A stretch of DNA of 64,000 nt, taken from contig OX235271.1 in assembly GCA_944472155.2 (NCBI GenBank), positions 44,465,991 to 44,529,990 of the forward strand. Direction: 5' to 3'. Origin of the DNA: Trichobilharzia szidati (Eukaryota > Platyhelminthes > Trematoda > Strigeidida > Schistosomatidae). Shown here piece after piece: positions 46,871 to 59,574 of this stretch (position 1 is its first letter; every line of letters starts with the position of its first letter). The position numbers and the translations under genes are program-made. The notes under the pieces were generated by a model. The model saw only the letters and a program-made list of their open reading frames with translations, did not search any database and was not told the origin of the DNA.

Positions 46871-48430
46871 TCACAAGGAGTGGATGCATCTGCGCCACTG
46901 AGAACGATTTTGAGCCATGTCACCAATTGTTTCCAACCATTGGTTTTTGCCGTCCCGAGGACCCCAACCAGGAAGTCTACATCTTCCTACGTGGCTTAGA
47001 CTAACTGTTGTGGATTTCATTGACTGGTGCCATGTTTTCGTTTGACCGCCGCTAGCTCTTTTCCAGCCTGGCCCTATGTCAGCTAACATTACCCGTCGAG
47101 GAAGGTGATGACTAGGCATACGTAACACATGTCCTAACCATCTCAATCGATGTAATTTCACAGTTTCGTCGACTGATTTCCCCTCCTTACCTAGCACTCG
47201 ACGCCTAACCTCAATATTGCTCACCTTATTATGCCACTTCACACGGGAGATAGAACGCAGACACCTATGATCGAACACAGATAATCTTTTCATGTCTTCT
47301 GCTCTCAATGGCCAGGTCTCACAGCCATAAAGGAGGACGGAGCGGACTGTTGAGCAGTACACACGCCCTTTGCTCAGTTGCAAACCGATACTTCCACATA
47401 CTTTTTGGTATGGGGCTAAATATGTTTCAACTAGGTGTTATTCCTAAGCCCCAAATTTAGTGACTATGAGTGCGAAATAAGTCAATTAGACACTGCTATC
47501 CAGTTGGAGAATTTGTATTCACAAACGTCTCATCTAATTCCATCATCTGATGATGAACTAACAAGATTGAAAACTATGCTTTTTCGACAGCTGTCCACAG
47601 CACAAAAATAATAGACATTGGGTTAACTTGTCGTTGTTCAAACAACACAGAGAGAACTCAGAAGGAATGAAAACTTAATTATAAGCAAGTCTGATAAAAG
47701 AAGGCAGGATAGTTTTGTCAGATAAAAGGGACTACGGAATCTATTTTGAACGATCAAACGAAATTCTCATCACTTGGTTATTCCGCAGATCGATAGTCGG
47801 ATATCGCGTCTACGCCAGAGACGGCGTAAACTGGCATATGCGAACCTAGCCCTCTGTATTCGTCCTGAGATTTCGTCGGAGATCAACCCGTTGGGGCTGA
47901 TGGTACTTCCCAAGTAAGTGAAGCGGTCAACGTGCTCTACCACTTCACTTCCTATTTCTAATCTGGGTGTCGGTGAAGTCCAATCGTGAAGCATCATCTT
48001 ACATTTTACAGGGGCGAATCGCATGCCAAACATACGAAGATTGTTGCTCAAGGTGTTCAGAAGACTCTGCATTTTGTAAGCGTCCTCGCCTAGAAGGACT
48101 ATATCGTCCGCATATTCTAAGTCAACGAGATTCTTCCGTGGTAGCAAGTCAATGCCTGAGTCGCTGAAGTGTGTGTTATGGTTAAGTCCATTAGTACGTC
48201 AATGATGAAGTTGAATAGGAATGGGGATAATGGGCATCCTTGACGGACGCCACTTGTCGTCACCACTTCAGATGACAACTCGCCATAAGCCGTCACCTGG
48301 CTGCATGAGTACGAGTAGAGTGCCTTAATCAGTGCAATGTATTTTCTTGGCATTCCCTTAACAGCGAAACATCGCCAGAGAACCTCTCGGTCGACAGAAT
48401 CGAGTGAAGTGAAATGGTTATTTTGGTGAC
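46871..48430 (-). mobile_element. RTE-like LINE (second subfamily), RT to C-terminus, with an insert
   Basis: Minus strand 48353-48120 has SGVRQGCPLSPFLFNFIIDV, then 48147-47785 has LEYADDIVLLGED (catalytic Y-A-D-D intact), VDRFTYLGSTISPNG and LRRLWRRRDIRLS. After a foreign 390-bp segment (47395-47785), 47383-46871 resumes with [57 protein letters not shown], and ends [12 protein letters not shown]. That is the full C-terminal region of a common schistosome RTE. Long frames suggest moderate age. Confidence 0.8.
47395..47785. other. Segment inserted into the RTE-like element
   Basis: Its ends fall exactly between RRDIRLS and LSKGRVY of the split RT protein. It is AT-rich; on + a frame reads NRHWVNLSLFKQHRENSE and DKRDYGIYFE, which I cannot place. 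No clear target duplication or terminal repeat was found. Confidence 0.5.
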
Positions 48431-48539
48431 CACATCAGCTTGAATGGACTGAATCCTAACGAAATCTTAGCAGACACAAAAAGCTTCTTTAACTTTAGCC
48501 AACTTTCGTCATCTTCGGCATAAACGTGGTACTCCTGGA

Positions 48540-48790
48540 GTAATGTTACGTAAAGAAAGAAAGTCAATCAGTGAGGTTCTGAAGGTGCATCACTGTATAT
48601 AGGGAGGACATGTGAAACGTGTGCCAAGTCAAAGTTTTCCTCTTCCAGAAATTAGCCGACGTAGGGTTGGGATGATCAAATCAAAACATACGGAAATGCA
48701 GACTATCTGACTGAGGTTCTCGAAACGCTAGCGACTAATGGTGAATATGGCTGAAAATCGTTCCCAATGGTGCAGATGTACTCACTCTTC
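48540..48790 (+). mobile_element. Remnant of an RTE-like C-terminus
   Basis: Degraded pieces match the C-terminal part of the second RTE subfamily: ISEVLKVHH, then ENRSQWCRCTHSS with its stop near 48765-48790, like [12 protein letters not shown] in the minus-strand copy. Confidence 0.55.
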
Positions 48791-49129
48791 TTGATCTCCC
48801 AGAGCCATTAAGTCTTCATTACAGTAAATCACCTGATGGCGAACATATAGGAAACGAAAGAAATCGTCTCATAGTTACATGGGATTAACGACATTCGTAG
48901 TTGTATCGGGTTGACGTCATGTGTTGCAGGGGCCCTGTTCATGGCTTTTCAATTAGTTTTTCTGTTTAACACATTGATTTAGAAACGATATTAGTTTTTA
49001 TGAGCTGGACAATACCAACAAATATTTAATGAGATATAGAAGCATTTAAAGTTACCACATTCGGTATGATATTTTAGGGCGGCCATTTCAAATAGGTCGG
49101 GTGAGACTATTAACCTCACCCTGTAAATA

Positions 49130-51800
49130 AAACTGCTACAGCAACTTCAGTACAATGGATCCCCTGGCGACGAAAGAAAAGGTATGTGTGGGGACATGGA
49201 ACGTCCGCAGTACGTATGAGACCGGCAAAGCTGCCCAGATTGTATATGAGATGAAGACATATAGTATTTAAGTATTAGGAATACGTGAAGGCAGATGGGG
49301 TGGGAGTGGACACTCCAAATTTTCAACGGGAGAGTCAGTGATTTACTCTGGTCACCCAGAAGGCAACCACGAGCACACCGAAGGTGTGGCTATCATGATT
49401 TCACCAACGGCAACGAAGGCCCTGATACAATGGGAAGCGATCTTGTACAGGATAATGACCACCAGATTCAACTCGAAAGGAAGGAGGTGACAAACAAACA
49501 ACGCAGATCCAGAAAAGAAGAGTTCTACAGGCAACAATGGACAATACTCTAGTTGGTGACATTAAAATTCTAATGGGCAACACGAACGCAAACTGCGACC
49601 AGACAACATAGGAAGAGAACTCGTTATGGGTCGATAATCACTCAGAGGGATGAGTGAAAACGGAGAACTCTTCGCAAACTTCTGCGCCTTCAACGAACTA
49701 GTGATTGGTGGCAGCGTATACAAGCACAGGGATATCCACAGGGCTACATGGGCGTCACCAGATGGGCGAATCAAAAACCAAATTGACTTCATCTCAATCT
49801 CAAGGAAGTGAAGACGCAGCTTACTGGACACAAAAGTAAGAAGAGGAGCAGACGTCGACTCAGACCACTATCTCATGCAAGGAACACTCGAAATCAAATT
49901 AAGGACTTTCAAGAAAACAGGAGCTGCAGATAGACCACAAGCCAAGTTCAATACAAGGGACGTCTTTACTGCAATCATAAGGAAAAAGGCGGAAACACAA
50001 ATCAACACTAGCGAAGTGAGCAGTGTTGAAAAGCACTTGAACAACCTGAAAGCGGTGTGAAGCCAAACCTGCATGGAAATTCTAGACAGAAAGAAGAGAC
50101 AGGATAAACAGTGGCTCACTACGGACACTTGGAGACTGATAGAAGAGAGAAGGATGATGAAACAAAAGATTCTCCAGTGCACCGACGAGCAACAAAAACA
50201 GGAGTTGAATGCAAGCTACGATACACTGAACAAAAGAGTAAAGAAGAGTGCCAGGGAAGACAAAAGAAAATATTACGAAACTATGGAAAGTGAAGCAGAA
50301 CAAGCTGCAGGCAAAGGAGACCTTGCAACACTACCAAACAACTAGGTTCCTATACGGAAAGAGGTCAACACGAATTAAGCCAGTGACAGATAACAATAGA
50401 AAGTCAATCATCAAAGAGGTGGAGCAAAGGAAACACTAGGCTGAACACTTCAAAAGACTTCTTAATCGACCACCACCTACAAAGTGCCTAATAATACCAA
50501 CGGCGGAAGCAGAAATACCAGTAGATACCAACCCTCCGACGAAAGCGGTCCTAAAGACGCTAAGAACTGGAAAAGCAGCAGGACCAGATGGAATCCCAGC
50601 AGAATCATTGAAAATGGACCCAGAGACATCAGCAGACTTGATGACATCACTACTGGAGAAGGTATGGATAGAGAGCAAGGTACCTGCTGATTGAGAAAAA
50701 GACTACCCTATTCAAACTGCCAAAGAAAGGACACTTAAGTCAATGCAAGAATTGGAACGGCATTATGCTCCTGTCCATCCCAAGCAAAATACTAAGCCGC
50801 ATCATCCTGGAGAGAATCAAACATGCCAACCTGGATGAAAAACTTCGACCGGAACAGGCTGGATTCAGGAGAAACAAGTCATGCATTGATCAGATCGCCA
50901 CATTACGGATCATCATTGAACAAAGCTTGGAATGGCAGTCACCTCTCTATCTCAACTTCATCAACTTTGAAAAGGCCTTTGACAGCGTCGATCTAGAGGT
51001 GATTTGGAAACTACTTCGCTACTACGGGGTGCCACCGACAATTATACATCTCATCCAATAGCTGTACGACAATGCTGCATGCCAAGTAATCCACAACGGG
51101 AAACTTACGGAATCCTTCGAAGTGAGGACAGGAGTAAGACAAGGCTACCTACTATCGCCAATGATTTTCTTGATTGCAGTAGACTGGATAATGCGACAAA
51201 CAGCGGGCATGGTGGAAACAGGCATAAGATGAACTCACACAAAAAACTTGGAGGATCTGGACTTCGCCGATGATATATGTCTGATTTCCCACAAACTGGA
51301 AGATATGCAAGCGAAAAGCAAAAAGTTGGCAGAAGAAGCATCCAAGGAAGATAGGAAGGACTTCAGGTGAACATAGAGAAGACAGAGGTGATGAAGATTC
51401 CTGGGCAACACCACCAACAGCAACAACAACAACAACTGACAACAATCAGCATAAATGGGAGGAACCTGAAAGAAACAACCTCTTTTACCCACCTACCTAC
51501 CTAGGAAGCATCGTTTCAACTACAGGAGGAATTGATGAGGATATCAAAGCGAGGATTGGGGAAGCAAGGCAAGCTATCATTACTCTCAAGTCGGTGTGGA
51601 GATCAATAGCACTCACCATGAGAAATACGGTTCGGATTTTCAACTCCAATGTGAAGTCAGTGCTGTTATACGGACCAGAGACTTGACGCGTCACGAAGAG
51701 CACTTAGAACAAACTGCAGATCTTCATCAACAGCTTTCTGCAAGAATCAGATTTCATTCGTGGAGATTAATCATCACGAATGCCAGCAAACAACTGTAGA
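49130..51800 (+). mobile_element. RTE-clade LINE (SR2-like), 5' end present, 3' end missing
   Basis: ATG at 49154 begins the endonuclease: KEKVCVGTWNVRSTYETGK, VLGIREGRWGGSG, YSGHPEGNHEHTEGVAIM, and a damaged DYNANC-like block (MGNTNANCDQ) at 49575. RT follows with LRTGKAAGPDGIPAESLK (50565-50610), LRPEQAGFRRNKSCIDQIA, NFEKAFDSVDLEVIWKLL, GVRQGYLLSPMIFLIAVDW and the intact LDFADDICLISHKLEDMQ near 51260. It loses identity near 51797, without the C-terminal region seen at 1100-1400. Frameshifts and stops are spread throughout. The 3' loss is unusual for LINEs and implies a later deletion or rearrangement. Confidence 0.85.
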
Positions 51801-52033
51801 CGTTTTCATCTATTTGGTGAGTTAGGTTTCCGCTTTTAACGTCTAAAGACAGACATAGATATGCTTCTATATACGGTAAGTCCAAGTGATACAACACTGA
51901 TACAGTGGATGTTTCTAGCACAATTTATTGCTCATCATCATATCAAATCAACTCATCTAGTATTCTATCATGGTTATGTATGTCCAAACCAAGTTCACTT
52001 TTAACAGTTTGAAAAATCTTGGGCATTGGGTGT

Positions 52034-52150
52034 ATGATATTCATTATAATAAAGGTTTTTTGTATTTCCCAATGAATGAAAAACAAATATTGTTTTGTTT
52101 TTCATTCATTGGGAAATACAAAAAACCTTTATTATAATGAATTATATCAT
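52034..52150. repeat. Perfect hairpin with 49-bp arms and 6-nt loop
   Basis: 52039-52087 is the reverse complement of 52094-52142, with loop TATTGT. Pairing continues outward for about six more bases past a 2-nt bulge. There is no coding content. It could be a fold-back duplication, a short MITE-like element or a replication template-switch product. Confidence 0.9.
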
Positions 52151-55029
52151 GGTGCCTAAATTCTGGTCTTACATTAGAGATGGACATAGTTTGGATATCG
52201 TAACGAGCCTCTGATGTCGTGACAGTTCCACGACAATAACAAGTTACCTACTAGAGAATATCAGGATCAGTTTGTTGCAACATATTATATTTGCAGCAAT
52301 TTAGAAACCCTGTTGATAGAAAACATTTTGTCAGTAGTAAAGTTTCCACCTGCCTACATCTGGGTAAAACGATAACCCCTCACATCTGTGTAAGCAGAAA
52401 CACTTGACCAGTTAGTGAATGCAAATGAGGAAACCCGCTAAAATGTTGAAACAGGGCAACTGATGCATCTTCATAATAAGGGAAGAGGATACATCTTGTT
52501 GATGCGCCACAGCAAGCATCAAAAGACAGGGCTTTCTGCTAAGTAACTCTTCCCTGCATTAGAATACATGTCTTTGCATATTTTTAACCTCTATTACTGT
52601 CTTTTCGAGTTATCATCCTATTCTTAGCGTAACAAAGAAAAACTTTACGGATAAATCACTTCACTTCAATCACTCTAATTGTTGAAAAACGTAGCATAGA
52701 GACATGTTTTCTGAAATGAAATTCAAGTTCAAGTCCACAAAGAAATCTTCCGGAATTCTACCTTTTGTAGTGTGAAGGCGAGAGACTTAAGCGCAAATCT
52801 AAGCATCATAAACCTACTTTGCTTTCAAACACCACTTTACCCGTCTTGTGAGAAGTGTCCGAGTAAATTACTGAAATAATATTGCCACAATCAATCAGAA
52901 AAATGTTTAAGATCTGGCGTCCTTTTCAAATAAAGCTAATTAGGAAGATTGGGAAATGTCAATCACTTTACAAAGCACATGCACAGGAGAATTTCCAGAA
53001 AAACATGAGCGGGAATTTATTGTTTGCCAGATCGTTTGTCTAAATACTGTCTATCTCATGCTCTGTTGATTGATGTCTTACCAGTAAATTTGAAAACGAA
53101 GCGTTGGTTTTCTTTGCATTGTTCCATGTATATATTTCTGTTTGCCTACGTTGTCTTAGCTGGCCATCGACAAGCTAAACATCGTGCAGTCATCTGCATT
53201 ACAGACTAGGTTGTTGTCTTTTGAGAAGTTCTTTGAATTCAGGAGCTTCAGAAGTGAGGAACAACCAAAGCCTACCCATAATACACGGAAACTTAAGGAT
53301 TATTTATATTATCCGCATTAAAAATAACTTTTAGGTGGGTTTTCGGGATTATGACCAATTCATACACAGAGAAGATGAGTAGGAAAATTTCATACTTTAA
53401 GTCAGTCAAAGCATTTGGGATAAATGCGAACGATATGCACTATGTTCGATTGACGAGTAGCATTATTATATACTTATTCCTTTGTGGAAATGAAATAACG
53501 TAGGTATAGAGAATTAGTTTAGGAGTCACCAGTTCTGTTACTAACAAAACTTATCAGTGTTCAAAAACACAATTAGCCAATCAGCTTTACCGTGATACCT
53601 TAGTTACTTTTTACTCTCCGTTATTCTGATAAAGGAGAATTCCAGTCGCGCATGTTGCAACAGGTGATGGCATCAAATACAATATTAGGTATGAAATGAT
53701 CAAACAAAACTTACTTTCCACCAAATATGTACCCTGTAAAGAAGAAAAGTAAGTGATGAAGACTAGTTATCAATAGGATAATCTTAAATTATTATACTGA
53801 TGTGGGAAATCAATAGGGAACAGTACAGCGAAAATCAGGATGAAATGCAATCCTGTCTAGCCAAGATCCTTGATTAGTACGGTAGATGTTCAGAGGATTT
53901 ACATAGTTAAAACCAATGTCCTAAAGTGTAACAAAGTAATACTAGCTATATGAGATACAATGTGAATCAATGTCAAGTTAATGATGTTAAAACTTTGTAG
54001 TTAATAAAAACAATTCTACAGATTTACAAAATAAGAAACCATGAATGGTGACATGGTGTTCATGTATTGCTCCAAATAAAACTAGTCACTTCTACAAATT
54101 ATAAATTATTCAGTTTGTCAAAAATGAAATGTACTCAGGTACCAAAGGTACACTTCACTTTACGATAAAAGGTTAAGTTTGAATCACTGACGAATAAAAC
54201 AGGGTAGCACAACACATTTGTAAAATTAAATGAAGGTAGGTAAATTTGGATGGTTACATCCTGTAAGGCAAGGAACTTATTTACATTTCTATTAAATACA
54301 CTTGATGTTATAAACAGTCCCTGGAGAGCCGATGCATAGAACTTAGGAGACTAGGATGGAATATAGTCTCAAGCGTCTCTATTTTCAAGTAAACATGACC
54401 TATATCATTTATGCTGTAGTCCGATAATTTGTACATAAAAATTCATGAATTTTAAGTTTAAAAAGAAAATGTGAAACGGTTGTCAGTATTCCCGATATGA
54501 TTCAACTTTATAATCTAGTGGTTAGTTTCTTGTTAGGTCCCATTAAGAAGTGTGAAAGTATATCACATGTTTGAATTTGACAGCCTTTTTTTTAAAATGA
54601 CGTGATTAATAATTCTCTTATGCAGGCTGAATTGATCAGCTATAGAATATTTTGTTTTATATCATCATAAAAAACAATGCAATTCATCTGACGGTTTTCC
54701 AAGGAACTCACCAAAAATACATTTTACGACGAGGATACAACAGCGACAATATTAAGTGCCACAACATTCTATATGACAACAAATACAGGAAAGATTCATA
54801 TACATATTATAGATACGAAAAATCAATTGTTTAGAAATTATACACAAAAATATTAAAGTATGCTTCAACAAAAAAAGCAGAGTTTGAAGATGACAGTGGA
54901 AAAGAAGTCTCCGAGCTTCATTCACTAATTATGTGTACCCGGTCATGCATTTAACATAATAATAATAATAATTCAAATGCGATCGTTATATTTTAGCCAA
55001 CCTACTACAACAACCTGGATTGCGCTCTT
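52151..55029. other. Intergenic stretch, no gene seen
   Basis: AT-rich, with no splice-bounded exon or element that I recognise. The 3' UTR of the synaptobrevin gene should extend into its right part; no TTTATT (minus-strand AATAAA) was found close by. Confidence 0.4.
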
Positions 55030-58000
55030 CTAAAATTCTACTTGAAATACAATCAATAACAACAGAAATGTGTTCAAATTGTTCACCAAACGATACGGCA
55101 TAAATAGGACATAACAACAAAATCCAATAGACAATTTAGTATATGAATATACAAAACAAAATACATGCAGTGACAGACAACACAAAATGGATTACACAAA
55201 CTTTGTATGAATATATCCACAAGAAACCTACATCCTAATGCGATAATGAGTACCAACGCAACACCACCAATGATTATGTTCATCTACAAATGAGAAAGAA
55301 AAGTAATATGCATTATTACATTTAAATTTTCAAAATACAGTACTCCTAGATTGAAAGGGAAAACTATGCAAAATGACTAATAATAATAATGTTCAAAATT
55401 CTTGGTTCAAATAAATAATCAACGGACAACTCCGTAAATTTAATAACTGCAAACAAGAATGCAGTCTTGTAGTTATACCCACACCCATTGAAGACAAACA
55501 GTAACAGATAGAGAAGCCGTTATTACTGCACAATAGTCCAGTTTGTGAAGTCTACTGGTGATAATAAGCAGACTAGGAATAGTTTAGATCATTACCAAAT
55601 GCAATAGAGCTCGTATCCAAGATAAAACAGCCGCTTAGTGATCGCCATCACAATTCAGCCAATACTCTATGCTTCATAATCGGTCAGTGACAGACCATCT
55701 AGTGCAATCGATGGATTTATAGAACACTAAGTGGCACAAGCATCTTACTTCTGATTGTTATTAAAGGAAACATTTCAGCTACGAGGTCATGCAATCTACT
55801 TGTCTCAAATGAAGCCACCACTGAGTACGCGCTCATCGACTTATACTGCTACTTGACATTAACTTCAATGATTTACATACAACATATGCTAACCTGGTAG
55901 CTCCCATGGGGAGATAGGAACAAAATGGAAACGCGTAACTTCTCGGCTTTTATAATAGAAGCTATACTGTAGCTGCACTATGTGATGCTAACCTCATTGT
56001 TTTGTTAAACTAAGGTCGACCGTTTGCAACATCCAAATCAGCACTCACTGAACTAACCGTAAGCTACACTGATATTAACCAGTTTTACTGTGATTTGATT
56101 TCCGCAAGTTGGTAAGATAGATATCAGTGATCTTATCGAAAGTTAGGTTTCCCTCAGGAAGTATCTATTAGCACACTTTTTAAAAGCACGAAGGAACTGT
56201 AAATGTTTATACAGGACAAAAAAACATCATGAAAATAATCACTATAGAGACAATACTGTGATATTGTAGAAATATATGAATAAAGTTATTTCCCGATGTA
56301 AATAGTGGATCTATTATAATCTAAAGAAGTAGCGTACCTTCATATTTTTCCACCAATATTTGTTCTTTAACTTCCCTGCACTTGCCTCAAACTGTGAAGC
56401 GCCTGCCTGAAGAGCATCTAGAAAAGAAAAAACATTGTTAGCGAAATAGATCTAAGTAGTCAGGATGCACATGTAGTCTGGTTTTGGAACTATTTCCGCT
56501 AGTTACATTTATACGTGTGCATATTCAAAAAAAAAAAAACAGTAAAAAGCCACCTTAATTAGCTGTCGCAGGAAACTAACATCATGAACAAAATCAATTT
56601 GAGTTTACTTCAAGGGATGTTAGTTACTAACGAGAATAACTAGATACCTAAAAATCCAAAATCAGCTCATCAACAATGCGACTAAACTGCGTGATACACG
56701 TTTTAATGCTACAATGAGCGATAATAAACCTATTACAACCCACAAATGAAAGTAGTGAGGACGAATACAAACAGACGTTATGATAGTCACTAAACGACCA
56801 ACCAGGATTCGCTCAGTAACAAACACTCCACTTCCTGAATATGGTTTAATAATTTCATTTGGACATGACTTATGTACATCGTATGCAAATTAAAGTTCAC
56901 ACATTAGAACTACACAACTGTACTGGTTTTGTATGACACTTTCCTCTTAATGTACCACTGATTCAACAAAAGTGATGGTAAAAACTTATGTTTTTACGTA
57001 ATTGCACCCAAGACGTGACCAGTGAGAAGGAAAGCTGTGACAAATTGGGAAGTGTTGTCGCAAACACTGGGATGATTACCGATAAAAAAACTATTGATGA
57101 TACAACTGGTAGGGATGAAAAATTAGACAAAAGGTGAATGACAAACTGTTGCGTAGGCGCACAATATTTTACAGATGTTAAAAAATGGAAAATGACTGAG
57201 CTGGCTAATATGACACGAAACATTGTCCGTTCAAGAATAATTGCTTTAGGGAAATTAGCACCACTTTTGTTAAGAGATAGTGGATACGTCTATGTGAAGA
57301 GGAAATACTGCATATACATCAATATACACCGAGGCCACTGAGTTTCCAACGCAGAACTTAGCATGCAAAAGCGGCAGATCAAGCTGCTATACTCAATGAA
57401 GCACACATAAAAGTAGAGGGAAAATGAAAAGCTATAATGATGAACGTTGATGTAAGGAATTAATGTAAGTACATAGAGAATAATTACGACTTAATGTATC
57501 TGGGAGTTTACAACGAATGCACCAAACGTAGGTCTTTTAGAATACTTACAAATACTCATTGAGGAAACGGGGTTTTGAAGCGTTGAAAGAGACTTATTTA
57601 ATCTTTCTCTACATTGTAAACTAATGTGTGTATAGTTAACTGTATTCAAGATAACATTTAACTGGAGACATATCGGAGAGACTAGCCACCGAATTTGAAG
57701 AAAGTTGTACAACATATTTGCCAAAACCACTAATGTATCCGAGTTTATTTAGCATTTATAGTTGGTTAATCGAAGTGGGACGATGCGCAAAATACTCACC
57801 TTTCTGCAAATATCACATTAAAATCACTTTTAATCCGTCTAAAGCACTGGGTCTCCAGATTCAGCACAAGTACATGATGCTAAAGATATTGACCATACTT
57901 GAGATTTTACTGTCGCATGAAAACTATTTAAAAAATCCGTTTACGTATATCAATACATGCACGACTAATACTGAACCGTGCTAATATTTACCCAACTTGA

Positions 58001-59574
58001 CATGAGTATCTAGACTTCATATGATCTAATGCACACATCTGCAAAACTCATGTAATTTCACTTGCATATTTCCATTATGTAGAGGGTTATTACGAATTTA
58101 TTAAATTACCGTTAACGTTGGGCTTTAGACACTTACAGGCAAACGAAATCCACTTCATATGAAAAGTTACGAATTACACGGATAGTTTTATCCAGTGTTA
58201 TCTGATTCACTACTTACACTAAGTCAATACATATCAGCACACAAGTGCAACAGTTCAGGCTGCCACACTCTACATTAAGATAAACAAGAGAGAGAAGTAA
58301 AGAGATTCATGAAAACTATGATAAGCAAAAATGTACGGGAGAAAGAATTGTAACATGGGAAAACATGATGAATTAGTGGATATGGAGGGGGTCACATAAA
58401 ATGAATACGTTTGCGCCATTGAGAACGATACCACTACCTACATCGGACTGTTTACCTGGATGAAGTAAACATTATTAGTGCAGTGTGCTAACCTGGTAAC
58501 TTTATTTCAACACCAAGCAAGTGAGGAAAAAACAAGACAGGAGACATGACTTTACACGAGTTTGTGAAAAATATATGAAGAAAATGATTTCTGCCAGGAT
58601 ATCTTCCGTCAGTGGACGTGAGATGACTTAAATATGTGTAAATGAGCTAGTATATAAAACATAGTAAGAACCTCCAGATTATTAAAGTGCACAAAAAGGA
58701 AATCATGTTTTATAGATTACAGTTTTCTGCATCCATCCCTTCACTAACCCCAATTCGAAGATTTGTTGGGAACTTAGTCGACAGCTAACTGGTAAGCTTC
58801 GGAGCGGAATAATTCGTCATATTGTTTAAGTGCACTAAGCTACAATATCACAGAATAAAGATTATTTATTATCAAAAAGTACTAGTCTGAATAACGTACA
58901 CTAATTATATCTGTTATTATTATTTCTTTTGACGACGATACCGGAGGACTAACTGGTGAAAGGAACAACTCCATTCACGATGGTAACAGTCTTAACGCAC
59001 CGCATACTACAAACAACATATAACAAATCCCAGAACTGCTTTTGGGGTCAACCAAAGCTACGACAGTCGAGAAGCAGCACGAACTACGCAGAAGTTGACT
59101 GCAGACCAGGAACCTTTACCTCACAATCGAAAGGCGAGCACAATAAAGTCAAACTGGCTTATAATAGCTCGTAAAAACAATATTGGATATTGGAATTACA
59201 ATGATGCTACCTTCTCTAAGTAAGATAACACAAACAAAAGTGGAAGTTCTAATATCTAATATCGTTTTTACGAGCTAGTATAAACCAATTTGATTTCTTT
59301 GTGCTCGCCTCTTGATTGTGAGGTAGAGGTTCCTGACCTTCGGTAAACGTCTGCGTAGCTCGTCCCGCCAGTTACAGTTAAGCGCAACAACTGACCTGCT
59401 CTGTCATCCAACTGACTAAGCTTAGCATCCCGTTCCAGCACTTTTTCCATATTCACTCGCATGATATCGACAACTTCATCTACCTGAGCTTGTGTTTGTT
59501 GAAGCCGTTTATTTTGTGGGCGAGGTTGGGGAGCCCCACCATTGGCAACATCTGCAGCTCCAGCATCAGCTGAC
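55030..59574 (-). CDS. VAMP2: Synaptobrevin (VAMP2-type R-SNARE), start exon not found
   Basis: Minus-strand exons: 59574-59396, 56417-56338 and 55283-55232, with tag/cag acceptors and GT donors, all frames joining. The first encodes a Pro/Gly-rich head ([15 protein letters not shown]), then [18 protein letters not shown] and [14 protein letters not shown]; the second, after a split Asp codon, [20 protein letters not shown] and WWKNMK; the third the membrane anchor [17 protein letters not shown]. This is the R-SNARE core with its zero-layer Arg (in LERD), the juxtamembrane WW and a C-terminal anchor, nearly identical to vertebrate VAMP2 in the core. It forms the SNARE complex with syntaxin and SNAP-25 for vesicle fusion. 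The exon starts in phase 2, so a tiny upstream exon probably supplies AT of the ATG, much as in mammals. An 11-nt last exon at 55040-55030 (L-E-F, stop) is possible; reading through the donor gives an implausible Cys-rich tail. Confidence 0.88.
56418..59074. other. Synaptobrevin intron, no gene seen
   Basis: The large intron between the head exon and the WWKN exon. Short frames at 56963-57341 and 57491-57984 show no motif. There is a poly-A run of about 12 at 56528-56540. Confidence 0.5.
59083..59362. repeat. Inverted pair of about 119-bp repeats next to the VAMP exon donor
   Basis: 59083-59201 on + matches the minus strand of about 59362-59244 at roughly 80%: ACGCAGA, GGAACC, CTACCTCACAATC, GGCGAGCACAA, AGCTCGTAAAAAC and GATATT recur in order. 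Both can be read as a frame ending TSQSxGEHxxxKLxYxSS-stop, but changes are mostly at amino-acid-altering positions, so coding constraint is unlikely. The right copy starts only about 30 bp inside the intron from the splice donor at 59395. Confidence 0.75.

Noticed and set aside
47545..47580. CTGATGA followed by GAAA, another hammerhead candidate
   Set aside because: The stems do not pair and it is not in a PLE terminal region; the match is to the core words only.
53024..53209. 60-residue + strand frame with a hydrophobic middle
   Set aside because: No splice sites, motif or conservation clue; within chance for this AT content.
55083..55231. Cys-rich tail of synaptobrevin read past the donor
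   Set aside because: It would put about 49 residues after the anchor, unlike any VAMP, and a gtaggt donor lies just before it.
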